A DNA stretch of 64,000 nt, taken from positions 1-64,000 of the forward strand of contig JBBSBE010000004.1 of the NCBI GenBank assembly GCA_038251625.1, in the 5' to 3' direction. Below the pieces are notes generated by a model that worked only from the letters and a program-made list of their open reading frames with translations, was not told the origin of the DNA and ran no database searches. Positions 55,076 to 64,000 of the stretch are shown one piece after another. The number at the start of each line of letters is the position of its first letter. Position 1 is the stretch's first letter. The stretch comes from JBBQXK01 sp038251625 (GTDB taxonomy: Bacteria > Pseudomonadota > Alphaproteobacteria > Rhodobacterales > Rhodobacteraceae). The position numbers and the translations under genes are program-made.

Positions 55076-56386
55076 TCAGCCCGGCATCACGGCCTCTATC
55101 GCCCGGGCCATTCCCAGAAGATGCGCGTCCTGCCCGCGCGGTCCGGTCAGCTGCAGGCCAACTGGCAGTCCGTCAATCTGTCCGCAGGGCAGGCTCAGCG
55201 ACGGATGGCCCGTCAGGTTGGCAAAACCGCTGGCCAGCATTTCGCTGTCGTCACCTTCCGCGATCTCAGGGTCCTCGAAGGGGGCAATGAAAGGAACAGC
55301 GGGGGACAAAAGAACATCGACATCGGCAAAAAGCGCGTCAACGGCGGCAGTGCAGGCACGACGCGCTTGCCGGGCCGCCAGATAGTCAAACGCGGCGCCA
55401 CGTCGCCCCGCCTCGATCTGCGCCTTTGTCCCTGGGGCATAGCCTGCGGGATTTTCGGCCAGCAGCGGGGCGTGGATCAGCGCCGCCTCGGGCAACAGGA
55501 TGGTGACCAGATCAGTATTCACCTGCGCCAGTTCGGGCGCATCCACCATGGTGACCCGCGCCCCAAGTCGCGCGAGATCCGCAAGGACCCCTTCTACATG
55601 CGCTGTCACCGCCGCCCCAAGGGCCGTGCGCGACAGGTGCCGGGACAGAACGCCGATCCGCAGTCCGGCAAGGGGCACGTCCAGCAGGACCATCGGGCGA
55701 TCCGACATCACCGCCAGCATCCGTGCCGCATCAGTGACACATCGCGCCAACGGCCCTGCGTGGTCAAGTGTTGGGGAAAGCGGGAACACCCCATCCAGCG
55801 GCACAAGGCCAAAGGTCGGTTTCATCCCGACGATGCCGCAATAGGCAGCCGGAATGCGGATCGACCCGCCGGTATCGGTGCCCACGGCCAATGGCACGAT
55901 GCCTGCCGCCACCGCAGCCGCCGACCCACCGCTCGACCCGCCTGCGGTGCGCTGCGGATCGTGGGGGTTGTTGGTCTGGCCAATCTCGGGGTGGGCTATG
56001 CCGTAGGCATATTCCAAGAGGTTGGTCTTGCCCAGAATGATCGCCCCAGCCGTACGCAGGCGCGCGACCAGCACGGCGTCCGTCATGGCCATGCGCGGCG
56101 GCCTGACCTTTGAGCCATAGCCCGTCGGCGCACCCGCGACCTCGATCAGGTCCTTGATCGCGACCGGAATGCCGAAGAGAGCACCTCTGGCCTGGCCCGC
56201 CTCCAACCGGATGGTCATCTCGGCGGCCTCTTCCATGGCCGCTGCGGCCATCGGATCAGCAAAGGCATTCAGGCTTGGGTTCAGCAGGGCGATCTCTGCA
56301 ATGGCCGCCCGGACAACCTCTGTCGGCGTGGTGCGGCCCTCGGCATAGGCGCGCGTCAGGTCGGTGATGCTGTCAAAGGCCGCCAT
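55076..56386 (-). CDS. Amidase (amidase-signature family)
   Basis: About 436 residues. Lys in [14 protein letters not shown], glycine-serine stretch [16 protein letters not shown] with cis-Ser, and nucleophile in [17 protein letters not shown], as in GatA-like amidases. ATG 56386, giving [17 protein letters not shown]; this overlaps the M20 gene stop by 14 nt. Last gene of the creatininase/PanE/SDR/M20 operon. A different enzyme from the amidase at 45151-46800, sharing only the signature. Confidence 0.9.
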   Translation of the reverse strand: MAAFDSITDLTRAYAEGRTTPTEVVRAAIAEIALLNPSLNAFADPMAAAAMEEAAEMTIRLEAGQARGALFGIPVAIKDLIEVAGAPTGYGSKVRPPRMAMTDAVLVARLRTAGAIILGKTNLLEYAYGIAHPEIGQTNNPHDPQRTAGGSSGGSAAAVAAGIVPLAVGTDTGGSIRIPAAYCGIVGMKPTFGLVPLDGVFPLSPTLDHAGPLARCVTDAARMLAVMSDRPMVLLDVPLAGLRIGVLSRHLSRTALGAAVTAHVEGVLADLARLGARVTMVDAPELAQVNTDLVTILLPEAALIHAPLLAENPAGYAPGTKAQIEAGRRGAAFDYLAARQARRACTAAVDALFADVDVLLSPAVPFIAPFEDPEIAEGDDSEMLASGFANLTGHPSLSLPCGQIDGLPVGLQLTGPRGQDAHLLGMARAIEAVMPG

Positions 56387-57749
56387 CTGCCAGTCTTTGC
56401 AACAGGCGCGCCCATGCGATCTGTCCCGTGCGAAAGCTGGACAGGCGGAAGTATTCGTTCGGGGCGTGATAATCCTCGTCCGATGTCGCGAAGGAAAAGA
56501 AGATCGCGCCAACGCCAAGTTGCCGGGCGAAAACATCGCCGATCGGCACCGTCGCCCCCATGGCAACACGCAAAGGCGCGGCCCCCAGAACCTCGCCGAG
56601 CACGCCCTCGGCGGTCGCAAGCGCAGGCAGGGCGGGGTCGAGTGCGAAGGCATGCGTGCCCGGGCCGTGGCGATGGATGGTCAAGCGAAAGCCCGGGGGC
56701 AGAACGGCGGCCAGATGCGCCTCGATGGCCGTCCTGACCTGATCGGGGTCCTGCCCCGCGACCAGTCGGCAGGTGATCTTCACCGACGCCTCGGACGGGA
56801 TCACGGTTTTGGTGCCAGCACCCTGATACCCACCCGCAATTCCGTTGAACTCCAGCGTCGGGCGCAGCCATTGCCGGTTCAGCAGCTGCGCGCCGCTTGG
56901 CATGGGGTCGGGGGTATCCGCGCCGATACTGGCAAAATAACCGGCGGCATCAAAATCGACCGTGTCGATGGCACGGGAAATCGCCGGGTCGGGCTGGCGC
57001 GCGCCGTCGTCGAACCCGGGCACGGCAACATCGCCCGCGTCATCGTGCAGGGTGGCCAGCATCCGCGCCAGCGCCCGGATCGGGTTTGGCGCCGTGCCAC
57101 CGTGCCGCCCGGAGTGCAGGTCTTTCGCAGCCCCCGTCACCGTTACCTCCAGTGCCGCCATTCCGCGCGTGGCCACCGTGACCGAGGGCAGATCGGCCCG
57201 CCACATCGCACCATCCGCCGACACCACCAGATCGCATGCGAGCCTGTCGCGCATGCCCGCCACTGTAGGTTCGAAATGGGGCGAGCCGGATTCCTCTTCC
57301 CCCTCGATCAGCATTTTCAGGTTCAAAGGGGGGGCGCCGTCGAGCGCGGCATAGGCCGCCGTCACAAGTATCGGGATCAGCATCGGCCCCTTGTCATCCG
57401 ACGCCCCGCGCGCCCAGACACGGTCCTGATCCACCACCGGATCGAACGGCGGAACGCGCCATTTGCCCAAGGGATCAGGGGGTTGCACGTCGTAATGGCC
57501 ATAGATCAGAATGGTCGGCGCCACAGGATCGACGATCCATTCGGCAAACACGCACGGATGCCCGCCGGTCGGCACGATCTCGACCAGCGGAAAGCCTGCG
57601 CTGCGCAACCGATCCGCAACGAAGGCGGCGGCCGCTTCAATCCCGGACTTGAAGGCCGGATCGGTGCTGACCGACGGGATGCGGCAGAAGGAAAGCAGGG
57701 TCTGCAGCGCCTCGGCCTCATGCGCGGCCAGATAGTCCTCAACCGTCAT
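56373..57749 (-). CDS. M20 family metallopeptidase (ArgE/DapE-like)
   Basis: About 458 residues. Dinuclear zinc sites: ILIYGHYDVQPPDPLGKWRV (His and Asp), ARGASDDKGPM (Asp), LIEGEEESGSP (Glu pair), and DLHSGRHGG in the lid region. The typical M20 arrangement includes a small dimerisation domain in the middle. Cleaves dipeptides, N-acyl amino acids or related amides. ATG 57749 (MTVEDYLAAHE) overlaps the SDR stop by 4 nt. Confidence 0.92.
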   Translation of the reverse strand: MTVEDYLAAHEAEALQTLLSFCRIPSVSTDPAFKSGIEAAAAFVADRLRSAGFPLVEIVPTGGHPCVFAEWIVDPVAPTILIYGHYDVQPPDPLGKWRVPPFDPVVDQDRVWARGASDDKGPMLIPILVTAAYAALDGAPPLNLKMLIEGEEESGSPHFEPTVAGMRDRLACDLVVSADGAMWRADLPSVTVATRGMAALEVTVTGAAKDLHSGRHGGTAPNPIRALARMLATLHDDAGDVAVPGFDDGARQPDPAISRAIDTVDFDAAGYFASIGADTPDPMPSGAQLLNRQWLRPTLEFNGIAGGYQGAGTKTVIPSEASVKITCRLVAGQDPDQVRTAIEAHLAAVLPPGFRLTIHRHGPGTHAFALDPALPALATAEGVLGEVLGAAPLRVAMGATVPIGDVFARQLGVGAIFFSFATSDEDYHAPNEYFRLSSFRTGQIAWARLLQRLADGGL

Positions 57750-58495
57750 TTGCCGCCGTCCACGCCAAGGCATTCCCCGGTGATCCAGCCTGCAAGATCG
57801 CTGGCAAAGAACAGCACCGCATTCGCGATGTCGTCGGGCGTTCCCAGCCGACGCAGCGCAATCTGGCCAAGCAGCTTCGCCTGACCATCCGTCCCCATCG
57901 CATCCCACTGCCGCTCGGTCGTGGGGTTTGACCGTACAAAACCGGGGGCAACACAGTTCACCGTGATCCCGAAAGGCCCCAGTTCATGCGCCAGTTGCCG
58001 GGTCAGCCCGATCTGCCCGGCCTTGGCACTGGCATAGGCCTGAATACCCGTCAGGCTGATCGTCCGCCCCGCGCCGCTGGAAATGTTGATGACCCGCCCC
58101 TTGCCACGCGCCTTCATCGCCTGGGCCACGGCCTGGGCCATGAAAAAGCTGCCCGACAGGTTTACGTCGAAAATGGTTTGCCAGTCGGCGGCGGTAATCT
58201 CTTCGATCGGGCGGCCCACCTGCCCCCGAACGCCTCCGGCGCAGTTGACCAGCACATCGATGCCCTCAGGCAGGGCGGCAATGGCCGCCTGCACGGCACT
58301 CCAGTCACCTACATCGACCACATGGACGGTGCAGGCCCCGCGGCACAGGCGCGCGGTTTCGGCCAGACCCTCGGCGTTCACGTCAAATCCGTGCACCCGC
58401 GCCCCCCGTGCGGCAAAGGCCAGTGCAATGGCACGGCCAATCCCATGCCCCGCACCGGTAACCAGCACTTGCTGGTTCTCAAAGTCGATGTTCAT
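57746..58495 (-). CDS. Short-chain dehydrogenase/reductase
   Basis: 249 residues. VLVTGAGHGIGRAIALAF (10-27), NCAGGVRGQ, catalytic Ser in NISSGAGR, and YASAKAGQIGL as Tyr-x-x-x-Lys. ATG 58495 overlaps the PanE-like stop by 4 nt. Typical cytosolic SDR, probably NAD(P)-dependent oxidation of a hydroxyl in the same pathway. Confidence 0.92.
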   Translation of the reverse strand: MNIDFENQQVLVTGAGHGIGRAIALAFAARGARVHGFDVNAEGLAETARLCRGACTVHVVDVGDWSAVQAAIAALPEGIDVLVNCAGGVRGQVGRPIEEITAADWQTIFDVNLSGSFFMAQAVAQAMKARGKGRVINISSGAGRTISLTGIQAYASAKAGQIGLTRQLAHELGPFGITVNCVAPGFVRSNPTTERQWDAMGTDGQAKLLGQIALRRLGTPDDIANAVLFFASDLAGWITGECLGVDGGK

Positions 58496-59517
58496 GTCGC
58501 TAGCTCCGCAAGGTTCGCCCCATCGAGCGGGCGCCGCCCCGCCTCGATCTCCCGGATCATGCCGATGACCTTCATGGTCAAAGGCACAGCGATACCAACT
58601 TTTGCAGCCGCCGCGATGATCGGGCCCAGCTGCGCCTCGGCCTCTGTCTTGCGCTTGCGGATCGCGAGATCGCGCCAGATGCCCGAATGCGATTTGGCCG
58701 AGCGGCGGTTGTGCGCCACCATGTCGGCAAAGGACCGGTCCAGATCGGTGCGCGGCGCACCGGGGCGGAACGCCGCGGGATCGAAGCCATCGAATGCCTC
58801 GGTGGCCACACGTTGCGCGGCGGCCACTGCGCCCACCTCCTGCCCCAGGCGGATCAGCACGTCGCGGGCGTCCGTGCTTTCCAGACAATCGGCAATACTG
58901 TCGTTTGTAAGAGCCGTCGCAAAGAGCAGCGCACCGTAGATCAGCTTGCCCCACAGATAACCCCAGATATTCGGGGTCTGGATCGCATGCGGGGCAAATT
59001 CAAGCATCAGCGCATGCAGGGCGGCGATCCGCGCGGTCGCGGCACCGTCAAGCTCGCCCACAACAACCGCGCCCCTGCCAGAGTAATGCACCACGCCCGG
59101 CTCAAGGTAATCCGCGCCAAAATTGACAAAGCAGCCGATGGTGCGGCCCGCCCCCACGACCCGGGAAATTTCAAGTTCGTTCAGCCCGTTCTGGGCCGAG
59201 ACGACATAGCCATCCTGCGCCACATGCGGGGCCATGGCGGCAATTGCGTCTTCGGTATGCAGCGCCTTGACGCACAGAAACGTGCGGCGGAAATGCCCGG
59301 TCAGGTCAGCGGGCAGAAAGGCGGGGGCATGGACCGTGTCCTGAAAGAGCGGCCCGTCGATCCGCAAGCCTTGCCTGTTGATCGCGGTCACATGGTCGGG
59401 GACGTTGTCGACGAACACCACCTTGTGCCCAGCCCGCAGAAAGGCTGCCCCAAGGGTGCCGCCGATGGCCCCTGCGCCCCAGATCAAGATCGCGTCGTCC
59501 GGCTCGCTCAAGACCAC
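58492..59517 (-). CDS. Ketopantoate reductase-like protein (PanE/ApbA family)
   Basis: 341 residues. LIWGAGAIGGTLGAAFLRAG at the N-terminus is the NADPH motif; C-terminal helical domain with KLIYGALLFATALTNDSI, where the catalytic Lys of PanE (K176 type) is expected. GTG start at 59517 overlaps creatininase-family stop by 10 nt. Genuine pantothenate genes do not surround it, so it probably acts on another 2-oxo acid in this operon. Confidence 0.87.
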   Translation of the reverse strand: MVLSEPDDAILIWGAGAIGGTLGAAFLRAGHKVVFVDNVPDHVTAINRQGLRIDGPLFQDTVHAPAFLPADLTGHFRRTFLCVKALHTEDAIAAMAPHVAQDGYVVSAQNGLNELEISRVVGAGRTIGCFVNFGADYLEPGVVHYSGRGAVVVGELDGAATARIAALHALMLEFAPHAIQTPNIWGYLWGKLIYGALLFATALTNDSIADCLESTDARDVLIRLGQEVGAVAAAQRVATEAFDGFDPAAFRPGAPRTDLDRSFADMVAHNRRSAKSHSGIWRDLAIRKRKTEAEAQLGPIIAAAAKVGIAVPLTMKVIGMIREIEAGRRPLDGANLAELAT

Positions 59518-60209
59518 GGCCCCTGCATCAGGCTGCGGGTTTCGGCCACACCCACATCCCAGATCGACTGCATCTCGGGGTCGGGACGCTCATAATAGCC
59601 GCCGAAATTGCCGTCCCCCAGATAGGCGCGCACGGCGGCGGGCGGCATGGCGCGCATCCGGTCAAAGTCGATCATCGGCTTTTGCTGGCTCGGCAGCACC
59701 ACGTCGGCAAGGCGCGTCCAGGGGAAGTTTTCCATCCAGCTTGCATGGCTCGCGACAGGATCCGTTTCTTGCACCTTTGCCAGCGTCTTGGGCGCGTTCC
59801 ACCAGTTATGGAACCGGACGGAGGCATCGGGGTGATCGGCCATCCATTCGATGGCAAGAGAGGCGGCCGGGCTGTTACCGCCATGGCCGTTCACGATGAA
59901 CACGCGGCGAAACCCCTGGGCATAAAGCGAATCCAGAATGTCGCGCACCAGCGCCACATAGGTTTCCACCCGTAGGCTGACAGACCCGGGATAGGCAAGG
60001 AAATAGGGCGTCACGCCGTAAGCCAGCACCGGAAACACCGGCAGGCCCAAAGGGCCCGCCGCATCCAGCGCCATCTTCTCGGCAAGGATCGAGTCGACCG
60101 ACAGCGACAGCCCTGCATGCTGCTCGGTGCTGCCAAGGGGCAGCACGGCCAGATCATTGCCCTTCAGATAGGCATCGACCTGACCCCAGTTCATCTCGGA
60201 GATCTTCAC
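59508..60209 (-). CDS. Creatininase-family amidohydrolase
   Basis: 233 residues. Metal-binding motifs PLGSTEQHAGLSLSVDSI (Glu29 and His31) and FIVNGHGGNSP near residue 106 belong to creatininase fold proteins, dinuclear metal amidohydrolases. The family includes creatininase, FAPy-deformylases and mycofactocin MftE, so the substrate is unknown. ATG 60209 overlaps the regulator stop by 4 nt. With M20 and amidase enzymes it suggests stepwise amide hydrolysis of a ring or acylated compound. Confidence 0.9.
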   Translation of the reverse strand: MKISEMNWGQVDAYLKGNDLAVLPLGSTEQHAGLSLSVDSILAEKMALDAAGPLGLPVFPVLAYGVTPYFLAYPGSVSLRVETYVALVRDILDSLYAQGFRRVFIVNGHGGNSPAASLAIEWMADHPDASVRFHNWWNAPKTLAKVQETDPVASHASWMENFPWTRLADVVLPSQQKPMIDFDRMRAMPPAAVRAYLGDGNFGGYYERPDPEMQSIWDVGVAETRSLMQGPWS

Positions 60210-61195
60210 GACGCTTCCTTTCGGGTCATCACCTGTGGCCCTGCGGCCCGGTTGAGAATGGGCAGCACCAACCGGTCGATGTCACCGGGGTCGGGGATGT
60301 GGCGGTATTCCAGCACGCGGGTTTCGGGCCGCACCATGGCAACAACTGCATCGGCGCCGGTGGACATCACCACCACATCGGCCTGTGCCACGATGCCGGG
60401 CAGATCGGGGTCATCCAGATTGGCCAGCCGCACCGATTGCACATGCGCCGCAAACCGCCGCACGCCAAGATCCAGCACCGGCAGGAAATCAGCAAAGCGC
60501 GACACCACCAGCACATGCGCCAGAGGGTTCAACGAGGCCAGCGCCAGCCGCGTCGGTTCGGACGGGATGAAGCGCAGCGACACGATCCTGTCACGCGGCA
60601 CCATCCGGGGCAGACGGTCCTGCAGGGTCGAGAAAGTCAGCACCAGATCGGCCCCCGCCACCCGGGCCAGCGTCTCGGCATCCGCTTCTATCGCATCGAA
60701 CGTCACCGGCGTCACGGACGCCCGCGCACCAAGTTGATCCTGCACATGGGCGGCATAGCTTCGCGTCGCGGCGTCGAACAATCCGACAAGCACGATGTCA
60801 TGGCAGGCCCCCGCCTCGCCACGCTGACCCGCCCGAGCAGCCATCAAGGTCACCACGTCGGCCAGATCAAGACCCATCGCCAGCCCCTTTTCGATGGCCG
60901 TGTCGATCGCGTTGCGCAACTCGATCGCGTCGGCGCGCGACGCCAACCGGGCCAGCGCCGATTCCGCCACATAGGTGCCCGAACCGGACTTGCCCTCGAT
61001 CAGCCCGGCGGCCTTGAGGTCGGCATAGACCTTGCTGACGGTCATGGGGGCCACCCCTGTCCGTTCCGCCAGATCGCGCACCGAAGGCAGCGACGCGCCC
61101 ACCTCAAGCCGACCGAAAGAAATTTCGTGTTCGATTGCACCTTTCAGTTGCTGGTGGATCGAAATCGCCAGCGCCCGATTAACCGTTACCTTCAT
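60206..61195 (-). CDS. GntR-family regulator, unusual effector domain
   Basis: 329 residues. N-terminal winged helix ALAISIHQQLKGAIEHEI and SVRDLAERTGVAPMTVSKVY (about 10-60). The C-terminal part (about 120-329) contains GADLVLTFSTLQDRLPRMVP and ADVVVMSTGADAVVAMV, resembling neither FCD nor UTRA in obvious way; it looks like a Rossmann-like or periplasmic-binding domain. The gene is divergent from the binding protein at 61373 and first in the operon, so likely controls both. Confidence 0.85.
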   Translation of the reverse strand: MKVTVNRALAISIHQQLKGAIEHEISFGRLEVGASLPSVRDLAERTGVAPMTVSKVYADLKAAGLIEGKSGSGTYVAESALARLASRADAIELRNAIDTAIEKGLAMGLDLADVVTLMAARAGQRGEAGACHDIVLVGLFDAATRSYAAHVQDQLGARASVTPVTFDAIEADAETLARVAGADLVLTFSTLQDRLPRMVPRDRIVSLRFIPSEPTRLALASLNPLAHVLVVSRFADFLPVLDLGVRRFAAHVQSVRLANLDDPDLPGIVAQADVVVMSTGADAVVAMVRPETRVLEYRHIPDPGDIDRLVLPILNRAAGPQVMTRKEAS

Positions 61196-61372
61196 GCAAG
61201 CCTGCCTCTATGTCCCAATCATCTAGTATGGTTCGCACCGCACATGCTGAGCATTTCATCATTTTCGCGCTATTTCCAGCAAAATTCACCCCGAACTGTA
61301 CTGTTGACTTGTATCAGATGCCATGGAACGCTTCGATGAATTATAACGCTTGAACACCATGGAGGGATGAAG
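61196..61372. promoter_or_regulatory. Divergent promoter region
   Basis: AT-rich 177 bp between the GntR gene and the binding-protein gene. It holds TTGACT around 61302-61307 as a possible -35, and GGAGG at 61361-61365 before the ATG at 61373. No clear palindromic operator was found by eye. Confidence 0.5.
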
Positions 61373-62950
61373 ATGAAATTGTTCTCTGCCGCCGCCCTGT
61401 CGGTCGCCCTGCTCTTGGGCAGCACCGTGTCGTCGCTGGCCGTCGAACGCGGTGGGGTGATGACCTATGGGCGTTATGCCGACAGTCTGTTCCTCGATCC
61501 GGTGCTGAACGACGCCAACGTCGATATCTGGATCCTGTCGAACATGTACGACACCCTGTTGCTGCCGACCGATGACGGAAAGGGCGTTCAGCCCGGCCTT
61601 GCATCCGACTACAAGCTTGCCGACGACGGGTTGAGCGTGACGCTGACCCTGCGGGACGGAATCAAGTTCTCGGACGGCTCGCCGATCACGCCTGACGATG
61701 TTATCTTCTCGCTTGGCCGCGCCTCCACCCCTGACAACGGCATCTGGGGGTTTCTGATCAGTTCAATCGCGGGTATCGAAAGCCCTGACGCCAAGACGGT
61801 GGTGATCAAGCTGAACCGTCCCGATCCGGCGATCATCCCGGCCCTGAGCGTGTTCAATACCGCCATCATGCCCAAGGCCGCCTTCGAGGCTGCTGCCGGC
61901 ACCACCGACACCGAAAAGGCCGAGGCGTTTTCGGCCAAGCCCGTGGGATCTGGCCCCTTCGTGCTGGAAAGCTGGGAACGGGGCACGTTGATGAAGCTGG
62001 TCAAGAACCCCCACTATTGGGACATGGGCGAAGACGGGCAGCCCCTGCCCTACCTCGATGGTGTCACGTTCGAGATCATCCCCGATGACGCCACGCGCAT
62101 CCTGCGTCTGCAATCGGGCGAGCTTGACGGCGCCGAGTTCATCCCCTTTGCCCGCGTCGCCGAACTTCAGGCCGCTGACGGGATCGCGATGGAACTCTAC
62201 CCGTCGACCAAAGTGAACTACATCACCTTCAACGTCCGGCCCCAGATTGAAGGCAAGGACAACCCCCTGTCGAACGCGAAGGTTCGGGAAGCGCTGAACT
62301 ATGCCACGAACAAGGAGGCGATCATCCAGATCGTGACCCAGGGCGTTGGCACGCCAATGACCTCGTTCATGTCGGCCGCAACGCCGCTGCAATCGGGCAA
62401 GGCGCCGCTTTATCCCTATGATCTTGACAAGGCCAAGGCGCTCATGGCCGAAGCGGGCTTTGCAGATGGTTTCTCGACCTCGATCCTTGCCCTTGCCGGC
62501 AATCAGGATGACGCCGGGATCACCACGGCATTGCAACAGATGTGGGCCGCCGTGGGTGTGAAGCTTGAGATCAAGCAAGTCGACAACGCCACCCGCACGG
62601 CCCAGTACCGGGCAGGCACGTTCGAGATGCGCACCGCCGCCTGGACCGACGATATCGCCGATCCGTCCGAGATCACCTCGTACTTCGCCTACTCTCCCAC
62701 CATCGACGCACTGCATTCGGGCTGGAAGAACGAAGAGGCCGACAAGCTCTTCGAAGCCTCGCAAAGCGAGACGGACGCGGCCAAGCGCGCCGAGCAATAC
62801 GCCCGCATTCAGGACATCTTCAACGCGGAAGGCCCAACCCTGCCGCTCTTCGAGACGCCCTATCCCGTCGCTCTCAGCAAGAAGGTGCAGGGGTTCAGCC
62901 AGATCCCACTGGGCAACAACATTTTCCGCGCGGCCTGGCTGGAAAAATAG
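61373..62950 (+). CDS. Peptide-type ABC transporter substrate-binding protein (family 5)
   Basis: About 525 residues. Signal MKLFSAAALSVALLLGSTVS, cleavage near SLA-VE. Family motifs VQPGLASDYKLADDGLSVTL, LRDGIKFSDGSPITPDDVIF and LVKNPHYWDMGEDGQPLPYL. ATG 61373 chosen since GGAGG is 7 nt upstream; 61367 is alternative. Different from the binding protein at 50542-52050. A terminator hairpin separates it from the permease gene. Confidence 0.93.
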   Translation: MKLFSAAALSVALLLGSTVSSLAVERGGVMTYGRYADSLFLDPVLNDANVDIWILSNMYDTLLLPTDDGKGVQPGLASDYKLADDGLSVTLTLRDGIKFSDGSPITPDDVIFSLGRASTPDNGIWGFLISSIAGIESPDAKTVVIKLNRPDPAIIPALSVFNTAIMPKAAFEAAAGTTDTEKAEAFSAKPVGSGPFVLESWERGTLMKLVKNPHYWDMGEDGQPLPYLDGVTFEIIPDDATRILRLQSGELDGAEFIPFARVAELQAADGIAMELYPSTKVNYITFNVRPQIEGKDNPLSNAKVREALNYATNKEAIIQIVTQGVGTPMTSFMSAATPLQSGKAPLYPYDLDKAKALMAEAGFADGFSTSILALAGNQDDAGITTALQQMWAAVGVKLEIKQVDNATRTAQYRAGTFEMRTAAWTDDIADPSEITSYFAYSPTIDALHSGWKNEEADKLFEASQSETDAAKRAEQYARIQDIFNAEGPTLPLFETPYPVALSKKVQGFSQIPLGNNIFRAAWLEK

Positions 62951-62964
62951 TACCCTTGTCTTTG

Positions 62965-62999
62965 AAGGGGCGGCGGGTGCATTCCGCCGCCCCTTTTTT
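62965..62999 (+). terminator. Intercistronic Rho-independent terminator
   Basis: 12-bp GC-rich stem AAGGGGCGGCGG with its complement, 7-nt loop, then six T. Placed between the binding-protein and permease genes, it probably lowers permease transcription relative to the binding protein. Confidence 0.92.
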
Positions 63000-63040
63000 A
63001 ATGACCACCCCCGCAGCCACCTGATCCGAAGGCGCGCCCC

Positions 63041-63979
63041 TTGCCCCTGTCCGAGTTCATCGCCCGACGCCTGTTGCAGCTGATCCCCACGCTGATCTTC
63101 ATTCTGATCGTGGTGTTCGTGCTGGTACGCCTGCTGCCGGGCGACCCGACCAGCGCCATTCTTGGCGACAGGGGCACCGATGCCGATATCGATCGGATCA
63201 ACCGCCAGCTTGGTATCGACCGGTCAATCCCTGTGCAATTCTGGCTGTTCGTCAAATCGGTGTTTACCGCTGATCTCGGCAATTCGATCGTTCTGAAACG
63301 CCCCGTGACAGAGCTCATCGTGCAGCGGCTGCCGGTCACGGTGGCCTTGACGGCGCTCGCGGCGTTGATCGCGCTCTGCCTTGCCGTGCCCCTCGCGTTC
63401 GTCGCCGCCCTGCGCCGTGATCAGTTGGCCGACAATGCCATCCGTGGCGGCTTTCAGATCGGCCTGTCGATGCCGGTGTTCTATCTCGGGCTGATCCTGC
63501 TGACTGTCTTCGGCGCCAAGCTGCACTGGTTTCCGGTCGGCGGATACGGCGAGACGTTCCTCGACCGCCTTTACCACCTGATCCTTCCCGCCACCACACT
63601 CGCACTCAGCCTGTCTGCGGTGTTGATGCGCAACCTGCGCGCCGCGATCATCGGGGTGGTGGATGCAGAATACGTCAGCTTCGCGCGCGCCAAGGGGCTG
63701 GCCCCCCGGCTGATCCTGATCCGGCATGTTCTGCGCAATGCGCTGATTTCGACCGTCACGCTCTTCGGTCTCTCTATCGGCACGCTCTTGGGCGGGGCGG
63801 TGATCACCGAGACGGTGTTCGCCATCCCCGGCGCAGGGCGCCTGATGATCGACAGCATCTATGGCCGCGACTATCCGGTGGTGCAGGGGCTGACGCTGGC
63901 GCTGGCGGTGCTCGTGTCGATCACCTTCCTTCTGACCGACCTGTTGCAAGCCTGGCTTGACCCGCGGGTCGCCCGCTGA
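63041..63979 (+). CDS. Peptide-type ABC transporter permease (DppB-like)
   Basis: 312 residues. SEFIARRLLQLIPTLIFILI start, VRLLPGDPTSAILGDRG, EAA loop FARAKGLAPRLILIRHVLRN. TTG start at 63041. Its stop overlaps the start of the next gene (ATGA), which continues outside the window. Confidence 0.92.
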   Translation: MPLSEFIARRLLQLIPTLIFILIVVFVLVRLLPGDPTSAILGDRGTDADIDRINRQLGIDRSIPVQFWLFVKSVFTADLGNSIVLKRPVTELIVQRLPVTVALTALAALIALCLAVPLAFVAALRRDQLADNAIRGGFQIGLSMPVFYLGLILLTVFGAKLHWFPVGGYGETFLDRLYHLILPATTLALSLSAVLMRNLRAAIIGVVDAEYVSFARAKGLAPRLILIRHVLRNALISTVTLFGLSIGTLLGGAVITETVFAIPGAGRLMIDSIYGRDYPVVQGLTLALAVLVSITFLLTDLLQAWLDPRVAR

Positions 63980-64000
63980 TGGCGGCGGCGCGCGTGCGGT
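63979..64000 (+). CDS. Start of next ABC permease gene (partial)
   Basis: ATG at 63979 overlapping the preceding stop by 4 nt; only about seven codons (MAAARVR) are visible. By position it is probably a DppC-like permease. Confidence 0.5.

Noticed and set aside
61763..62797. Minus frame of 344 codons opposite the binding protein
   Set aside because: No recognisable motifs; plus-strand gene has signal peptide, ribosome site and family signatures.
1..64000. CRISPR arrays, tRNA and rRNA genes
   Set aside because: No regular spaced repeats, cloverleaf or rRNA-like segments were noticed by eye; a covariance search would be needed to exclude small RNAs.

Overview
The window is GC-rich with dense, overlapping operons (many 4-nt ATGA junctions) and GTG/TTG starts. 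Gene content looks like an alphaproteobacterium, most probably Rhodobacteraceae: FrcBCA-type sugar ABC genes, an acid-sugar kinase cluster, Dpp-type ABC operons, IS3 and IS21 relics. This placement is inference; no rRNA, tRNA or other marker gene was seen.

Layout. 1-7742: end of a SnoaL-like gene, Ohr peroxidase, a secreted unknown, a membrane-anchored serine hydrolase, and a two-gene RND efflux pump. 7743-12972: decayed zone with a truncated 3-hydroxyisobutyrate-dehydrogenase-like pseudogene, an inactivated IS3-family element carrying small palindromic insertions, an intact SulP transporter, the 3' end of a sulfide:quinone oxidoreductase gene and the left end of an IS21-family element. 12973-23032: catabolic island for a four-carbon acid sugar, with ABC importer, LacI regulator, short- and extended-chain dehydrogenases, two LtnD-like dehydrogenases, DUF1537 kinase and class II aldolase/decarboxylase, and two LacI-type operators. 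23107-28117: methyltransferase-like membrane protein, a photolyase-like protein with the FAD domain first, ABC1/AarF kinase, DCC-family protein, IclR regulator.

28242-31807: TetR regulator divergent from an EmrAB-like pump, with two near-identical palindromic operators between and at the start of the genes. 32010-35838: three-subunit molybdenum hydroxylase with a MoaD/ThiS-like protein. 36689-40472: periplasmic GMC dehydrogenase complex (small Tat subunit, flavoprotein, triheme cytochrome c). 41042-44857: long hairpin, single-domain globin, and two unrecognised genes, one encoding six acidic helical repeats plus a peptidoglycan-binding domain without a signal peptide. 45151-54860: one long minus-strand operon (GntR, DppD, DppF, binding protein, DppB, DppC, gamma-glutamyltransferase, amidase). 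55076-64000: a second operon (GntR, creatininase family, PanE-like, SDR, M20 peptidase, amidase) divergent from another peptide-type ABC importer that runs off the window.

The overall theme is nutrient scavenging: each catabolic operon is paired with its own importer and regulator, and transposon debris marks where the region has been rearranged.
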